Positions 16,775-25,585 are shown, numbered from the stretch's first letter. The stretch: 64,000 nucleotides of DNA from Salinicola avicenniae (GCF_023736115.1 NZ_JAKQZC010000001.1:248001-312000), one strand, 5' to 3'. Made by a program: numbers and translations. The notes: generated from the letters alone by a model not told the origin.

Positions 16775-17617
16775 ATGTTTTTGAGAAAAATAATAGCGAT
16801 TATTGTTGTTTTTTTTCTTGGGATCAGTTGTTTTGCGATTTCCGAAACCCGCTCGGACGACGTGAATTCTCATGCGATAGAAAGCTTGGAGAACGAGTCT
16901 GAGGACGGCAATGGTGAATCTAGCTATACGTTGGCAATGGCGTATTTTCGTGGAAGCGAGGGCCTAGATAAAAATGTAGGGAGAGCATGCGAACTTTTTG
17001 AGCGGGCTTTTGAGCAAGGCTATAAGCCAGGAGGGTTTTATGCCGGTTTGATGTATTTTAATGGTTACGGTGTAGATGAAAATGTAGAAAAAGGGATTCG
17101 CCTGATGTCGGAAGCCGGCGAGTCTGGCTATTTGAGAGCCCAAGTAGAGCTAGCGAAGATATACTATTTTTCCAGAGGGCATGAGGAAGTAAAAGACTAC
17201 GAAAAAGCTGCGTATTGGTTTTCTAAAGCTGCTAGGTCTGGTGATGGTTTGTCTATGCTTAATCTGTCTCAAATGTATTTAAATGGTCGAGGGTTAGAAG
17301 GAAATCAAGAAGAAGCTTTTTATTGGATACAGAAAGCAGTAAATGAAGAAGCGGCTACATCATTTGGAGTGGCCGGCGACTTCTATGCCCAAGGCATCGG
17401 CACCGAACAGGATCTGGTTCGCGCCTACATGATGTACGACCTCGGCGGCACGGCGTCATCCGATAAAAAGGCGGAGCTGGCGGAGCAGATGACCCAGGCG
17501 CAGATCGACGAAGCGGTTTCGCTGTCGCGCCAATGGCAGGAAGAACATAACAGCTATCGCCCCAGTTACCACGGCCTGGAAGCCCAGGGCAGCGACGGTC
17601 ACTACGAGTATCATTGA
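16775..17617 (+). CDS. Sel1-repeat exported protein, candidate immunity protein 2
   Basis: This 280-residue protein has a signal peptide (MFLRKIIAIIVVFFLGISCF, cut probably near Ala22) and Sel1 repeats such as ACELFERAFEQGYKPGGFYA, GYGVDENVEKGIRLMSEAG and AAYWFSKAARSGDGLSMLN. It lies 9 bp after the orphan effector module and has AGGGGTGG upstream. Residues 200-280 are almost identical to the end of the first Sel1 protein, while residues 1-199 are a divergent homologue. Genes of this kind next to an orphan toxin end usually protect against siblings carrying the matching toxin; that role is inferred. The divergent part is markedly AT-richer than the conserved C-terminal part. Confidence 0.8.
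   Translation: MFLRKIIAIIVVFFLGISCFAISETRSDDVNSHAIESLENESEDGNGESSYTLAMAYFRGSEGLDKNVGRACELFERAFEQGYKPGGFYAGLMYFNGYGVDENVEKGIRLMSEAGESGYLRAQVELAKIYYFSRGHEEVKDYEKAAYWFSKAARSGDGLSMLNLSQMYLNGRGLEGNQEEAFYWIQKAVNEEAATSFGVAGDFYAQGIGTEQDLVRAYMMYDLGGTASSDKKAELAEQMTQAQIDEAVSLSRQWQEEHNSYRPSYHGLEAQGSDGHYEYH
17372..17617 (+). repeat. Sel1 3'-end repeat, copy 2
   Basis: Second copy of 15441-15686. It marks the right-hand border of the duplicated cassette unit. Confidence 0.95.
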
Positions 17618-17657
17618 GCTTTGTCTGACAAGCGCCCGAACTCGCCCATACGGCGTT

Positions 17658-17732
17658 AAAAATCGGCTGGAGCGCCAGCTCGGTCAAGAGGCTCATTTAC
17701 ACCCCGTAGATTCCGCGCACTCACCGATTTTT
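17658..17732. other. inverted repeat AAAAATCGG/CCGATTTTT in the post-island spacer
   Basis: Perfect 9-bp arms lie at 17658-17666 and 17724-17732 with a 57-nt spacer. They sit between the competition island and recG. This could be the remnant of a mobile element or a structured repeat; no transposase frame is present. Confidence 0.4.
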
Positions 17733-17764
17733 GCCTTGTCTGGCCTTCCTTCGTCGACTTCTGA

Positions 17765-17784
17765 GACAGCGCCTAGGCGCTGTC
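17765..17784 (-). terminator. 20-bp perfect palindrome just past recG
   Basis: GACAGCGCCTAGGCGCTGTC begins 4 bp beyond the recG stop codon. As RNA it would fold to an 8-bp stem. There is no T-tract, so termination is only plausible. Confidence 0.45.
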
Positions 17785-17787
17785 GAT

Positions 17788-19866
17788 CTATACCTGCCCG
17801 TAGCGCCCCGCCTCGTCACCCAGCCAGCGGCGCATGAGCGGCTGGGCGGCGTCCGGGGCCTCTTCCAGCAGGGCCTGAGCGAGCGCGGTGACGGTGTCGA
17901 GCAGGTCGCGATCGCGTTCGAGATCGGCGATCTTCATCTGTGCCAGGCCGGTCTGGCGGGTGCCGAGCACTTCGCCGGGACCGCGCAGTTCGAGGTCCTT
18001 CTCGGCGACCTTGAAGCCGTCGGTGGTGTCGCGCAGGATGCCGAGCCGCTCACGCGAGTGATGCGACAGGGGCGGGTGGTAAAGCAGTACGCAATAGCTG
18101 TCGACGCTGCCGCGCCCGACGCGACCGCGGAGCTGGTGGAGCTGCGAGAGCCCGAGGCGCTCCGGATTCTCGATGATCATCAGGCTGGCGTTGGGGACGT
18201 CGACACCAACCTCGATCACGGTGGTCGCGACCAGCAGGTCCAGCTCGCCAGCCTTGAACGCGTCCATGACCTCACCTTTTTCCGCGGCCTTCATGCGCCC
18301 GTGGACCAGCCCGACGTTGAGTTCCGGCAGGGCTTCGACGAGCGTGTCGCGGGTGACTTCGGCCGCCTGGCAGGTGAGCGCTTCCGATTCCTCGATCAGG
18401 GTGCAGACCCAGTAGGCCTGCCGGCCCTCGGCACAGGCGTTGCGGATACGCTGGATCACCTCCGGGCGGCGCTCGTCGGGCACGGCTACGGTCTGCACCG
18501 GCGTACGCCCCGGCGGCAGCTCGTCGATCACCGAGAGATCGAGATCGGCGTAGGCGCTCATCGCCAGCGTGCGCGGGATCGGCGTGGCGGTCATGATCAG
18601 CTGGTGCGGCGTGAGCCCGCCGGCTTCTCCCTTCTGACGCAGCGCCAGACGCTGGTGTACACCGAAGCGATGCTGCTCGTCGATCACCGCGAGCCCCAGC
18701 TTGTGGAAGTGGACATCCGCCTGGAACAGGGCGTGCGTGCCGACCGCCACCTGGACGCGCCCGTCGGCCATGGCGGCCTTGGCATCCAGCCGGGCCTTGC
18801 CCTTGAGCTTGCCGGCGAGCCAGCCGACCTCGATACCGAGCGGTTCGAGCCAGGTGCGGAACTGGCGAAAGTGCTGCTCGGCCAGAATCTCGGTGGGCGC
18901 CATCACGGCGGCCTGGCAGCCGCCGGCGACGGCGTTGAGGACGGCCATGGCGGCAACCACCGTCTTGCCGGCGCCGACATCGCCCTGCACCAGCCGCAGC
19001 ATCGGGACTTCGCGCTCCAGATCGCGACCGATCTCGTCGAGCACGCGTTGCTGGGCGCGGGTCAGCGAAAACGGCAGCTGGGTCAGAAAACGTGCCTGTA
19101 GATGACTCGCGGCGGCGAGCGCCGGGGCGCCGTCGGTCTGAATGCGCAGGCGTACCTGCCGCAGGCTCAGCTGATGCGCCAGCAACTCCTCGAGTGCCAG
19201 CCGCCGCTGCGCCGGGTGGCGGCCGTCGGCCAGCCGCTCCTGGGGGGCGTCCGGCGGCGGTTCGTGCAGGTAGCGCAGGGACTCGATCAGGCCCGGCAGG
19301 CGGAAGCGACCGCGCAGTGGCTCGGGAATCCAGTCGGGCAGTGAAGCCGGGTCGTCCGCCAGGCGCTTCAACGCCTGCTGGATCAGCGCGCGCAGGCGGG
19401 GTTGCGCCAACCCTTCCGTCGCAGGGTAGATCGGCGTCAGGTGTTCCTCGACCGGGGCGCTGTCGGTTTGTATCAGACGGTATTCCGGGTGATAGATCTC
19501 GAGCCCGGTGCTGCCGGCCCGCGCCTCGCCGAAACAGCGCACGATGGTGCCCTTCACGAACTGCTGCTGCTGCGCGGGAGAGAAGTGAAAGAAACGCAGA
19601 CTGAGAATGCCGGAGCCATCCTTGAGCCGAACCAGCAGGCTGCGCCGCCGCCCGCGAATGACATCGGCCGCACTGACCTCGCCCTCGACCACGGCCTCGG
19701 TGCCGGCGCGCAGCGTGCCGATCGGCGTGATTCGGGTGCGATCCTGGTAGCGCAGCGGCAGGTGGAACAGCAGATCGGCGACGCGCTCGATCTGCAACCT
19801 GGCCAGCTTTCCGGCGAGCGCCTCGCCGATGCCGGAGAGCGCGGTGACGGGGTCATCGAGGCTCAT
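17788..19866 (-). CDS. recG: ATP-dependent DNA helicase RecG
   Basis: RecG (692 residues, the usual length) remodels stalled replication forks and Holliday junctions. The N-terminal wedge domain begins with a helix-hairpin-helix-like GIGEALAGKLARL and LLFHLPLRYQDRT. Helicase motifs follow: Walker A LVQGDVGAGKTVVAA (near residues 292-306), MAPTEILAEQHF, DEQHRFGVHQR, TATPIPRTLAMSAY, and the C-terminal lobe LLVATTVIEVGVDVPNASLM and QLRGRVGRG. The start codon overlaps the oxyR stop by four bases (ATGA), so recG is translated downstream of oxyR; an oxyR-recG operon also occurs in Pseudomonas. Confidence 0.97.
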   Translation of the reverse strand: MSLDDPVTALSGIGEALAGKLARLQIERVADLLFHLPLRYQDRTRITPIGTLRAGTEAVVEGEVSAADVIRGRRRSLLVRLKDGSGILSLRFFHFSPAQQQQFVKGTIVRCFGEARAGSTGLEIYHPEYRLIQTDSAPVEEHLTPIYPATEGLAQPRLRALIQQALKRLADDPASLPDWIPEPLRGRFRLPGLIESLRYLHEPPPDAPQERLADGRHPAQRRLALEELLAHQLSLRQVRLRIQTDGAPALAAASHLQARFLTQLPFSLTRAQQRVLDEIGRDLEREVPMLRLVQGDVGAGKTVVAAMAVLNAVAGGCQAAVMAPTEILAEQHFRQFRTWLEPLGIEVGWLAGKLKGKARLDAKAAMADGRVQVAVGTHALFQADVHFHKLGLAVIDEQHRFGVHQRLALRQKGEAGGLTPHQLIMTATPIPRTLAMSAYADLDLSVIDELPPGRTPVQTVAVPDERRPEVIQRIRNACAEGRQAYWVCTLIEESEALTCQAAEVTRDTLVEALPELNVGLVHGRMKAAEKGEVMDAFKAGELDLLVATTVIEVGVDVPNASLMIIENPERLGLSQLHQLRGRVGRGSVDSYCVLLYHPPLSHHSRERLGILRDTTDGFKVAEKDLELRGPGEVLGTRQTGLAQMKIADLERDRDLLDTVTALAQALLEEAPDAAQPLMRRWLGDEAGRYGQV

Positions 19867-20783
19867 GCGGCCTCGACGTCGCTATCCTGAATCTTGTCGA
19901 TCGCCTGAATCAGGGCGTCGATCGCCTTGGGCCTGGGGAAGCTGGCACGCCAGGCGAGCGCCACGCTGCGCGTCGGCACATCGCCCCGGAAGGGCCGGCT
20001 CTCCAGCAGGCCGCCCTCGTAGTGGCCGGTGCCGATGGCCAGCTTTGGCAGCACCGTGATGCCGAGGCCGGAAGCGACCATGTGGCGGATGGTCTCGAGC
20101 GAGCCGCCTTCGGCGATCAGCGTATTCTGCGGATTGTTCAGCTGGGCGCTGATCGCCGGGCAGGCTTCCAGAATCTGATCGCGGAAGCAGTGACCCTCGC
20201 CCAGCAGCAGCAGGCGTTCGCTGAGCAGGTCTTCCTTGTCGATGGCCGCCCGCGACGTCCAGGGGTGGTCGGCGGGCAGTAGCACTTCGAAAGGCTCCTC
20301 GTAGAGGGTCTTGGTGACCACGTCCGACTCGTTGAACGGCAGTGCGACGAAGATGGCGTCGAGCTCGCCGTTGCGCAGCTTGCGCCGCAGCACGCCGGTG
20401 AAGCTCTCCTCGATGTAGAGCGGCATCTGCGGCGCGAGTTTCGACAGCGCCGGGATCAGGTGCGGGAAGAGATAGGGCCCGATGGTGTATATCGCCCCGA
20501 TACGCAGCGGGCTGATCAACTGGTCCTTGCCTTCGGTGGCCATTTCGCGGATCAGCGTCGCCTGCTCGAGCACCCGATGCGCCTGTTCGACGATGCGCTC
20601 GCCCAGCGGCGTGACCTGCACCGTGGACTTGGAGCGTTCGAACAGCGCGATACCGAGCTCTTCCTCGAGTTTTTTGACAGCGACCGAGAGCGTTGGCTGA
20701 GAAACGAAGCAGCGCTCGGCGGCGCGGCCGAAGTGACGCTCCTGCGCCAAGGTTACGATGTAGCGGAGTTCTGTTAGAGTCAT
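19863..20783 (-). CDS. oxyR: hydrogen peroxide-responsive LysR regulator OxyR
   Basis: This 306-residue protein is very close to Pseudomonas OxyR. MTLTELRYIVTLAQE opens the winged helix-turn-helix (CFVSQPTLSVAVKKLEEELG near residues 29-48). The redox pair is visible as GHCFRDQILEAC, with cysteines nine positions apart like E. coli Cys199 and Cys208. RHMVASGLGITVLP is in the C-terminal effector domain. Oxidation by peroxide forms the disulphide and switches on catalase, Ahp and related genes. ATG 20783 was chosen by family alignment over an upstream start adding ten residues. It heads an operon with recG (4-nt overlap). Confidence 0.96.
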   Translation of the reverse strand: MTLTELRYIVTLAQERHFGRAAERCFVSQPTLSVAVKKLEEELGIALFERSKSTVQVTPLGERIVEQAHRVLEQATLIREMATEGKDQLISPLRIGAIYTIGPYLFPHLIPALSKLAPQMPLYIEESFTGVLRRKLRNGELDAIFVALPFNESDVVTKTLYEEPFEVLLPADHPWTSRAAIDKEDLLSERLLLLGEGHCFRDQILEACPAISAQLNNPQNTLIAEGGSLETIRHMVASGLGITVLPKLAIGTGHYEGGLLESRPFRGDVPTRSVALAWRASFPRPKAIDALIQAIDKIQDSDVEAA

Positions 20784-21077
20784 GAGGTGGGACCGAAAGG
20801 CTCCCTGTCGCACAAAAAAAGGACGTGATTCTCGAGGTTACTGGCGTCTTCACGAACGATTCGTGAAAGGCCGACAAGGCAGTGGCCGGAGCATGCGATG
20901 TCCGTCTCTACCGGGCGCGATTGACAGGCAGTCAATGCGTCTCTCGACAGGGATATCGAGGCTCTCGGATCCGGTACGGCCGGCACCGACGTCATCAGGA
21001 TGACGTCCTCTGCCTTCGCACCGCGCCTTGTCCGCACGCTCATCATCAAGGACGTTTTACCAAGAGGCTAGGGAAAG

Positions 21078-21959
21078 GTGAAGAAAACGACGTTAATTCT
21101 CGGCTGCGGTGACATCGGCACCCGGCTCGGAAGACAGTTGGTCGAGGCCGGTCATCGGGTGATCGGTGCGCGCCGCAATGTGGCCGCGCTCGAGGGTACC
21201 GGCATCGAGGCGGTTGCGCTGGATGTGAACGACGACGCGGCGCTCGCCGAGCTGCCCGATGTCGACATCATCGTCTACGCGGTGACCGCGGACCGATTCG
21301 AGGAGTCGGCCTACGAGGCTGCCTATCCACAGGGGCTGCAGGCGGTGATCAAGGCCTTCGAGACGCGTGATCGCGTGCCCGAACGCGTCTTTTTCGTCTC
21401 CTCGACCAGTGTCTACGGTCAGCAGGGCGGCGAGACGGTCGACGAGACCTCGCCAACCGAGCCCAACGGCTTCTCCGGCACGCTGATGCTCCAGGCGGAG
21501 CAGACGCTGCTCGCGCATGAGCTGCCGGGCACCGTGGTGCGCTTCTCCGGCATCTACGGCCCCGGGCGCGATCGTCTGATCCGACAGGTCGGCGAGGGCC
21601 GGATCGCCGCCGCGACGCCGCCGATGTACTCCAACCGCATCCATCGGGATGACTGTGCCGGTGTCCTGGCTCACCTGATCCAGCGCGTGCTGAACGGTGA
21701 GCCGATCGATGCCGTCTATCTTGCCAGCGACTGCGAGTCGGCGCCGCTGCACGAGGTGATGCAGTGGATCGCGGGGCGCATCAAGGTCGAGCCCAGCGAT
21801 GTCATCCAGTCGCCACTGCGGCGTCGCTCGAGCAAGCGCTGCCACAATGCGCGCCTGCTCGCGTCCGGCTACACCTTCCAATATCCCACCTTCCGTGAAG
21901 GCTACGAGGATGTTCTCGCCCAGGGCGGCTTCCTGAAACCCGAGAAAGCCAAGGCCTGA
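21078..21959 (+). CDS. NAD-dependent epimerase/dehydratase-like protein (YeeZ type)
   Basis: This 293-residue extended SDR protein resembles E. coli YeeZ. Its Rossmann motif is TLILGCGDIGTRLGRQL at the N-terminus. The segment RVFFVSSTSVYGQQGGETVDE carries the catalytic Ser and Tyr region, and VVRFSGIYGPGRDRL follows. The usual YxxxK is not evident: LQAEQ lies where the active lysine is expected, so classical epimerase chemistry is doubtful. The C-terminal part has YLASDCESAPLHEVMQWIA and TFQYPTFREGYEDVL. GTG 21078 has GGGAAA just before it. It is convergent with thpR and divergent from oxyR; its substrate is unknown. Confidence 0.85.
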   Translation: MKKTTLILGCGDIGTRLGRQLVEAGHRVIGARRNVAALEGTGIEAVALDVNDDAALAELPDVDIIVYAVTADRFEESAYEAAYPQGLQAVIKAFETRDRVPERVFFVSSTSVYGQQGGETVDETSPTEPNGFSGTLMLQAEQTLLAHELPGTVVRFSGIYGPGRDRLIRQVGEGRIAAATPPMYSNRIHRDDCAGVLAHLIQRVLNGEPIDAVYLASDCESAPLHEVMQWIAGRIKVEPSDVIQSPLRRRSSKRCHNARLLASGYTFQYPTFREGYEDVLAQGGFLKPEKAKA

Positions 21960-21993
21960 CGCCGAATCGCAGCGGCCAATCGCCGTCGGGTGC

Positions 21994-22524
21994 TCAGTCG
22001 CGGTCGTGTGCCATCGGGGCACGACTGCGACCCAGGGTCCGGTAGCGCGAACCGGCTTCGCCCGGCGTCGATACCACGAGCGTCAGTCGACCGAAAGGCC
22101 AGCGCACGGGGTGTTCCAGGCGGTAGTCCGGCGCGGGGCGTTCGGCACCCCGAACCAGACTGACGTGCGGAATGAATTTGCGCGGCGGGGTGAAGCCGTG
22201 AGCGGCGAGCGTGCGCCACAGGGCATCATGCCATTGCATCAGCGCAGCCGGGATATCCCCGCCGGCCCAGACGATGCGTGGCCCGGGGAAGTGTCCAAGG
22301 CGGTCGAGTCTCCACTCGCCGGCCGGGGGGCTCCAGTCGGCCGTCAGGTGGCGAAGCGTGGCTTGCCGGGCGTCATCGACCCGACCCAGAAAGGCGAGGG
22401 TGATATGCAGGTTGTCGGCGGGCAGCGGTGCGCCACCGCATACCGGCGCCAGGCGGGCCGCCTCGGCAGCCAGTGCCCGACGGCTGTCAGCGTCGGGCCA
22501 CAGGGCCAGGAAGAGTCGGGACAT
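21994..22524 (-). CDS. thpR: RNA 2',3'-cyclic phosphodiesterase (2H/LigT family)
   Basis: This 176-residue protein has the two HxT/S motifs of the 2H phosphoesterase superfamily: HITL (residues 40-43, in NLHITLAFLG) and HVSL (near 120, in KFIPHVSLVRG). These two histidines hydrolyse 2',3'-cyclic phosphate ends of RNA to 2'-phosphates. The start MSRLFLALWPDADSRRAL is typical of ThpR. Length is normal. It lies 55 bp downstream of ridA in the same orientation and could be co-transcribed with it. It is convergent with the YeeZ-like gene. In vivo RNA targets are generally not known for this family. Confidence 0.93.
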   Translation of the reverse strand: MSRLFLALWPDADSRRALAAEAARLAPVCGGAPLPADNLHITLAFLGRVDDARQATLRHLTADWSPPAGEWRLDRLGHFPGPRIVWAGGDIPAALMQWHDALWRTLAAHGFTPPRKFIPHVSLVRGAERPAPDYRLEHPVRWPFGRLTLVVSTPGEAGSRYRTLGRSRAPMAHDRD

Positions 22525-22579
22525 GGCATCGCGCCCGGTGACACGCCGCGGCGTGTCACCGCGGGTGTCGCTGGCGCTG

Positions 22580-22969
22580 TCAGTCGCCGATGACCATCAC
22601 GGCTTCTGCCTCGACCTGGCTACCCTTGGGCAGCTGGCGGACGCCGACGGCGGCACGGGCGGGATACGGCGCCTGAAAGAACTCTTCCATGACCCGATTG
22701 ACCACGGCAAAGTTGTCGAGGTCGGTCAGGTAGAGGTTGAGCTTGACGATATCCTGCAGCGAACCGGCGGCCTCGCGGCAGACGGCGGCGAGATTGGTGA
22801 AGACCTGACGCGCCTGCGCTTCGAAATCCTGCGAAACGATCTCCATGCTCTCCGGGTCCAGCGGAATCTGACCCGACAGATAGACCGTGTTGCCCGACTT
22901 GATCGCCTGCGAGTAGGGGCCGATGGCGGCCGGCGCATTGTCGGTATTGATCACGGCTTTGTTGCTCAT
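22580..22969 (-). CDS. ridA: 2-iminobutanoate/2-iminopropanoate deaminase
   Basis: RidA (129 residues) hydrolyses reactive enamine/imine intermediates released by PLP enzymes such as threonine dehydratase. Family marks are [23 protein letters not shown] (split around residues 16-38), [21 protein letters not shown], and [22 protein letters not shown], where the Arg of PARAAV binds the substrate carboxylate. Length and start fit the family. It follows spoT in the same direction, but a strong terminator lies between, so it is probably expressed from its own promoter at 22970-23037. The spoT-ridA order is common in gammaproteobacteria. Confidence 0.97.
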   Translation of the reverse strand: MSNKAVINTDNAPAAIGPYSQAIKSGNTVYLSGQIPLDPESMEIVSQDFEAQARQVFTNLAAVCREAAGSLQDIVKLNLYLTDLDNFAVVNRVMEEFFQAPYPARAAVGVRQLPKGSQVEAEAVMVIGD

Positions 22970-23037
22970 AGCGTACCCTCCAGCGTTAGTTGTCTAATTT
23001 TTTTCGATGATCGCCGTTTCAGCCTGTCGGCGATATG

Positions 23038-23075
23038 AAAAAAACGACGCCCTGCCGCGGTTGCCGCGGCAGGGC
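23038..23075 (-). terminator. intrinsic terminator of the spoT operon
   Basis: A perfect 12-bp GC-rich stem (23049-23060 with 23064-23075, 3-nt loop) is followed on the minus strand by GTCG and seven T residues (A-run at 23038-23044 on the plus strand). Confidence 0.88.
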
Positions 23076-23087
23076 AGTCATGTCGAA

Positions 23088-25232
23088 TCAGTTTCGGGCG
23101 CGGACGATGCGGCCGATATGGTTCAGATTGCGCAGGCGCTTGATGATCCGCGCCAGATGGATGCGACCCTTGACCAGAATGGTCAGGTTGACGATCGACA
23201 GGCGCGCGTCGCGCTCTTCGATGCCGATGCGTTCGATGTTGGCATCGGCATCGGTTATCAGGCTCGCGAGCTCGGCGATCAGGCCGCGCCGGGTTTCCAC
23301 CTCGATGCGCAGTGGCACCGGGAAGTCCTGGTCGATCTGCTTCGACCAGCTCAGCGAGACCAGCTTGTCGGGATCGTCGCGCAACTCCTCGAGGTTACCA
23401 CAGTCGTGCCGGTGGACGACGATTCCCTTGCCGATCGACAAGTGCCCGATCACCGGGTCGCCGGGGAGCGGGTGACAGCAGCGGGCGAAGCTGATCGCCA
23501 TGCTCTCGGAGCCGTTGATCACGATCGGCCCATTGTGCGGCGAAGTCGTCGTGGTCTCTGCGCTGCTCTTGTCGTCGCCGGTCAGCGCGTTGTCCACCAG
23601 ACGGCGTGCGGTGGCGTGCGCCAGTCGCGTGCCCAGGCCGATAGTCTCGAGCAGGTCGTCCTCGCTCTTCAGGTCGAGCTCTTCCAGCAGCGCCGCGAGG
23701 CGGCTGGTCGGCAGATTCTCCAGGCTAGTCTCGAAACCGCCAAGGGCGCGATTGAGCAGGCGCCGGCCGAGCTGGATAGCTTCGCTGCGCTGCTGATTCT
23801 TGAGCGCATGGCGGATGGCCGAGCGCGCCTTGGCGGTGACCACGAAGTTGAGCCAGGCGAGATTCGGCCGTGCGCCCGGTGCGGTGATGATCTCCAGCGT
23901 CTGGCCACTCTCCAGTGGTGTCGACAGCGGCGCCAGATGGCGATCGATGCGGCAGGCAATGCAGCTGTTGCCGATATCGGTGTGCACGCTGTAGGCGAAG
24001 TCGACCGCCGTCGCCCCCTGTGGCAGCTCCATGATGTCGCCCTTGGGGGTGAAGACGTAGACATCATCCGGGAACAGGTCGTTCTTGACGTGCTCGATGA
24101 ACTCCAGCGAATCGCCGGCGTGGCGCTGCATCTCGAGTAGCCCCCGCACCCATTCGCGGGCGCGGGCATGGCTGCCGACGGCGATCGGCCGCTCGGTCTG
24201 GCCCGCCTTGTAGAGCCAGTGGGCGGCGATGCCATTGTTGGCCATCGCTTCCATCTCGCGGGTGCGGATCTGCACCTCGATCGGCATGCCGCTGGGGCCG
24301 AACAGCGTCGTGTGCAGGCTCTGGTAACCGTTCGCCTTGGGGATCGCGATGTAGTCCTTGAAGCGCCCGGGGACCGGTTTGTAGAGGTTGTGCACCGCGC
24401 CAAGGATGCGATAGCAGTTGTCGACGCTGTCGGTGATGATGCGGAAGCCGAACACGTCCATGATCTCGGCGAACGGCTTGCGCTGGTCGTGCATCTTGCG
24501 ATAGATCGACAGCAGGTGCTTCTGGCGACCGACCACGCTGCCGACCAGGTCGTCCTCGTCGAGGCGACGCTGCAGGCTGTCCTGAATCTGGCGCATGGTC
24601 GAACGGCGATTGCCGCGTGCCCGGGCCACCGCGCGCTTGATGCGCTCGGCGCGCATCGGGTGGATCGCCTGGAAGGAGAGATCCTCGAGCTCGACGCGAA
24701 TGGTGTTGATGCCCAGCCGGCCGGCGATACGGGCGTAGATCTCCAGCGTCTCGCGGGCGATGCGGCGCTTCTTGTCCGGGCGCAGCGCGCCGAGCGTGCG
24801 CATGTTGTGCAGACGATCGGCGAGCTTGACGATGATCACGCGGATGTCCTGCGACATCGCCATGACCATCTTCTGGAAGTTTTCGGCCTGGGCGACCGCC
24901 TTGTCCTCGAAGGTGATCTGGGTCAGCTTCGAGACGCCGTCGACCAGTTCCGCGACCGCTTCGCCGAACTGTGCCGCCAGCGCATCCTTGGTAATGCCGG
25001 TGTCCTCGATCACATCGTGCAACATCGCGGCCATCAGGCTCTGATGGTCCATGTGCATGTTGGCGAGGATATTGGCGACGGCGAGCGGATGGGTGACGTA
25101 GGGTTCGCCGGAGCGGCGACTCTGGCCGTCGTGGGCCTGTTCGGCGTAATAGAAGGCGCGCCTGACCTGCTGGATCTCGTCGCTGGGAAGATAGCCGCCG
25201 AGACGATCGGCCAGATCATCGATGGTGAACAT
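23088..25232 (-). CDS. spoT: bifunctional (p)ppGpp synthetase/hydrolase SpoT
   Basis: This 714-residue RelA/SpoT protein aligns throughout with E. coli SpoT. The hydrolase HD domain is intact (THPLAVANILANMHMD, His48; AAMLHDVIEDT, His72-Asp73; KLADRLHNMRTLG), so it should degrade (p)ppGpp. The synthetase domain has MDVFGFRIITDSVDNCYR and KDYIAIPKANGYQSLHT. A TGS domain (VYVFTPKGDIMELPQGATAVDF) and a C-terminal ACT domain follow. It tunes growth to starvation, including through binding of acyl carrier protein in E. coli. It stands downstream of rpoZ and gmk, the conserved gmk-rpoZ-spoT order, and ends at a strong terminator. Confidence 0.97.
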   Translation of the reverse strand: MFTIDDLADRLGGYLPSDEIQQVRRAFYYAEQAHDGQSRRSGEPYVTHPLAVANILANMHMDHQSLMAAMLHDVIEDTGITKDALAAQFGEAVAELVDGVSKLTQITFEDKAVAQAENFQKMVMAMSQDIRVIIVKLADRLHNMRTLGALRPDKKRRIARETLEIYARIAGRLGINTIRVELEDLSFQAIHPMRAERIKRAVARARGNRRSTMRQIQDSLQRRLDEDDLVGSVVGRQKHLLSIYRKMHDQRKPFAEIMDVFGFRIITDSVDNCYRILGAVHNLYKPVPGRFKDYIAIPKANGYQSLHTTLFGPSGMPIEVQIRTREMEAMANNGIAAHWLYKAGQTERPIAVGSHARAREWVRGLLEMQRHAGDSLEFIEHVKNDLFPDDVYVFTPKGDIMELPQGATAVDFAYSVHTDIGNSCIACRIDRHLAPLSTPLESGQTLEIITAPGARPNLAWLNFVVTAKARSAIRHALKNQQRSEAIQLGRRLLNRALGGFETSLENLPTSRLAALLEELDLKSEDDLLETIGLGTRLAHATARRLVDNALTGDDKSSAETTTTSPHNGPIVINGSESMAISFARCCHPLPGDPVIGHLSIGKGIVVHRHDCGNLEELRDDPDKLVSLSWSKQIDQDFPVPLRIEVETRRGLIAELASLITDADANIERIGIEERDARLSIVNLTILVKGRIHLARIIKRLRNLNHIGRIVRARN

Positions 25233-25327
25233 GCAGCGCGCCTATGGTGAAGACCTGTCCGCAGGTGGGAAGACCTATTCGCAGGAACCCGCCGGCCGGC
25301 GTCGAGGCCGCCGGCGGACTCCGTGCT

Positions 25328-25585
25328 TCAGATATCGAAGTCCTGGCTCGGCTCGGGGCGCGGGCGCGGCGGTGCGGCTTCGACCGGCTCGTCCAGGATG
25401 CTGTCGTCGATCTGACCAGTGGCAATCTCGCGCAGCGCCATCACGGTCGGCTTGTCGTTTTCCCACGGCAGCAGTGCGTCGCGAGAGCCGCGGGAGAGCT
25501 GACGTGCACGCTGGGAGGAGATCATCACCAGCTTGAAACGGTTCTCGATGTGGTCCAGACAATCTTCAACGGTCACTCGTGCCAT
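25328..25585 (-). CDS. rpoZ: RNA polymerase omega subunit
   Basis: Omega (85 residues) helps fold and hold the beta-prime subunit and forms one of the ppGpp sites of RNA polymerase. The N-terminal [20 protein letters not shown] and [30 protein letters not shown] (split near residues 26-55) are diagnostic. The Pro-rich acidic C-terminus ([13 protein letters not shown]) is variable in the family. Its position between gmk and spoT is the standard gammaproteobacterial arrangement and fits the shared ppGpp theme. Confidence 0.97.
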   Translation of the reverse strand: MARVTVEDCLDHIENRFKLVMISSQRARQLSRGSRDALLPWENDKPTVMALREIATGQIDDSILDEPVEAAPPRPRPEPSQDFDI

